6,172 bases of DNA from Rikenellaceae bacterium. GTDB taxonomy: Bacteria; Bacteroidota; Bacteroidia; Bacteroidales; Rikenellaceae. Position 1 is the stretch's first letter. Every line of letters starts with the position of its first letter. The position numbers and the translations under genes are program-made. The notes under the pieces are model-generated. The model was not told the DNA's origin. It did no database searches and worked only from the letters and a program-made list of their open reading frames with translations. Below, piece by piece: positions 5,675-6,172 of the stretch. The stretch lies in the NCBI GenBank assembly GCA_021203585.1, contig JAJQAW010000098.1, positions 1 through 6,172 on the forward strand, read 5' to 3'.

Positions 5675-5826
5675 TTACTCCTTCCTCGCTCTCTGATTAC
5701 CTCGCTCCAGCGCTCACAAATTACCCCTTCCTCACTGACTGATACCTCGCTCCAGCGCTCACAAATTACTTCCTTCTCTCGCTCTATCTTCACTAATTAC
5801 TACACTCCCACTCACACGCTAATTAC
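5675..5826. repeat. Degenerate pyrimidine-rich repeat array with an exact 27-bp duplication
   Basis: The plus strand carries CTC/TCC-rich segments, most ending in TTAC (5678, 5700, 5724, 5769, 5800, 5826) and one in ATAC (5745), so the spacings are 22, 24, 21, 24, 31 and 26 bp. Two 27-bp blocks, 5698-5724 and 5743-5769, are identical and 45 bp apart; each begins TACCTCGCTCC and ends CACAAATTAC. The segments before and after are diverged versions of the same theme. The minus strand is therefore purine-rich, with recurring GTAATT. It is a tandem or dispersed intergenic repeat of unknown family; whether copies exist elsewhere in the genome cannot be seen here. Confidence 0.8.
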
Positions 5827-5857
5827 CTCTGTCCCTCTTGCAGAAGAGAAGCGGGAG

Positions 5858-5887
5858 CAAATCTACGATAAAATTATTAGAATGCAA
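5858..5887 (-). promoter_or_regulatory. Predicted sigma-ABfr promoter reading leftward into the repeat array
   Basis: On the minus strand TAGATTTG (5865-5858) matches TAnnTTTG exactly, and TTG (5887-5885) sits 19 bp upstream. A transcript starting near 5851 would cross the repeat array and reach the lipoprotein gene after a leader of roughly 380 nt, or end earlier as a separate RNA. It is the best minus-strand promoter match upstream of that gene. Confidence 0.42.
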
Positions 5888-5904
5888 TATTTATGTCGTT
5901 TTTT
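5866..5904 (+). terminator. Weak AT-rich terminator-like hairpin
   Basis: CGATAAA (5866-5872) pairs with TTTA-TCG (5890-5898, two bulged bases), with ATT/AAT inside (5876-5878 with 5886-5888). TTTTTT follows at 5899-5904. It is oriented to stop plus-strand transcription coming out of the repeat region. The stem is AT-rich and interrupted, and no gene on the plus strand clearly needs it. Confidence 0.25.
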
Positions 5905-5978
5905 GTGCTGATTGGACTGGCTGAAGGGGTTGAGCTGCCGGAAGATCCGGATCGGGAGTTCGGATCCTGTTGGTGGCT

Positions 5979-6172
5979 TTACAGATTTTCCCCGGATAAA
6001 TACAGGCGCAGCATATCGATTACCATAGCCGTGGCCCGTGAAATATTTTGTTCGCGGAGGGTTCTGAAAAGCCGTTTCCGGGTAAAGGTTCCCTCCGGAG
6101 CGGCTAAGGCCATGCATACGGTTCCCACCGGTTTGACGTCCGTTCCGCCATCGGGTCCGGCAATACCGGTCA
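5979..6172 (-). CDS. CinA C-terminal-domain protein (nicotinamide-nucleotide amidase type), 3' end only
   Basis: The last 63 codons of a minus-strand gene entering from the right edge, ending in TAA at 5981-5979. The segment opens with TGIAGPDGGT, runs into KPVGTVCMALAAPEG and ends with an alpha-helical stretch ending LRLYLSGENL. The block TGIAGPxGGTxxKPVGTV is the hallmark of the CinA C-terminal domain (PF02464), which deamidates nicotinamide mononucleotide to nicotinate mononucleotide (PncC activity) for NAD recycling. Whether the full protein is a short amidase (about 160 residues) or also has the N-terminal MoCF-like domain (about 410 residues) cannot be told. An overlapping 84-codon open frame at 5863-6117 on the same strand is out of register and is not the gene. 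Confidence 0.9.
   Translation of the reverse strand, partial: TGIAGPDGGTDVKPVGTVCMALAAPEGTFTRKRLFRTLREQNISRATAMVIDMLRLYLSGENL

Larger units (their letters stand above)
5474..5978. other. Long gene-free region upstream of the lipoprotein gene
   Basis: About 505 bp between the lipoprotein start and the cinA stop, with no recognisable protein gene. In order it holds an AT-rich dyad (5495-5509), a 12-bp palindrome (5516-5527), an imperfect direct repeat centred on ATTCATGCA (5592-5610 and 5648-5668), a pyrimidine-rich repeat array (5675-5826), a small hairpin CTCTT/AAGAG (5835-5848), a minus-strand promoter-like site (5858-5887) and an AT-rich hairpin followed by six T (5866-5904). The part nearest cinA (5920-5978) has short GGATCC/CCGGA dyads of no clear meaning. 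Confidence 0.65.

Noticed and set aside
5698..5769. CRISPR-like pair of 27-bp repeats
   Set aside because: Only two identical copies, an 18-bp spacer that is itself repeat-like, degenerate neighbours and no cas genes.
5671..5793. 41-codon minus-strand frame (GTG start) through the repeat array, repeating ICERWSE
   Set aside because: The 45-bp period keeps frame by arithmetic alone; the start is poor, composition follows the purine-rich repeat, and there is no ribosome binding site or known family.
5930..5980. tRNA-like 3' half (GGGAGTTCGGATCC) on the plus strand
   Set aside because: The T-arm stem does not pair properly with the TTCGGAT loop, no U33 or anticodon arm fits, and no matching 5' acceptor strand is found.
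5863..6117. 84-codon minus-strand open frame over the cinA end
   Set aside because: The adjacent register reads TGIAGPDGGT...KPVGTV, the CinA hallmark, so this frame is a shadow.

Overview
This window comes from a chromosome of the Bacteroidota, most likely the order Bacteroidales; the genus cannot be settled from the sequence. The evidence is threefold. Several upstream regions carry the Bacteroidetes sigma-ABfr promoter pattern (TTG or similar, about 19-23 bp, then TAnnTTTG). Two genes encode lipoproteins of types common in this phylum: a lipidated OmpH/Skp-like protein and a DUF4595-like protein. The phosphate transporter has the long PiT form with a PhoU-like C-terminal extension. Base composition is balanced to moderately GC-rich in the housekeeping genes and more AT-rich in the lipoprotein gene and its upstream region.

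Layout, left to right. On the minus strand, 1-315 is the 5' part of ksgA (rsmA), directly preceded by a Skp/OmpH-like lipoprotein gene (318-923) only 2 nt away; they look like a two-gene operon driven from about 1034-1065. A gene-free stretch of about 350 bp (924-1277) separates this operon from divergent ruvA (1278-1874, plus strand). It holds both promoters and a structured segment that could be a small RNA with its own terminator. ruvA ends in a strong hairpin that places its stop codon in the loop. The convergent minus-strand gene 1998-4217 encodes a 739-residue PiT/PhoU-type phosphate transporter with its own promoter. Upstream of it lies a 270-bp spacer with a clear intrinsic terminator for the next minus-strand gene, a DUF4595-like lipoprotein (4487-5473). 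Then come about 505 bp without a recognisable gene: palindromes, a promoter-like site and a degenerate pyrimidine-rich repeat array containing an exact 27-bp duplication 45 bp apart. The window ends in the 3' end of a cinA/pncC-type gene (5979-6172, minus), whose reading frame is open to the window edge.

The genes are mostly unlinked housekeeping functions: ribosome maturation (KsgA), envelope protein chaperoning (Skp-like), recombination (RuvA), phosphate uptake (PiT) and NAD-cycle salvage (CinA C-terminal domain), with one surface or periplasmic lipoprotein of unknown role. No defence system, phage or insertion sequence is visible. The most unusual material is noncoding: the possible RNA upstream of ruvA, the stop-codon hairpin, and the repeat-bearing long leader upstream of the DUF4595-like gene.
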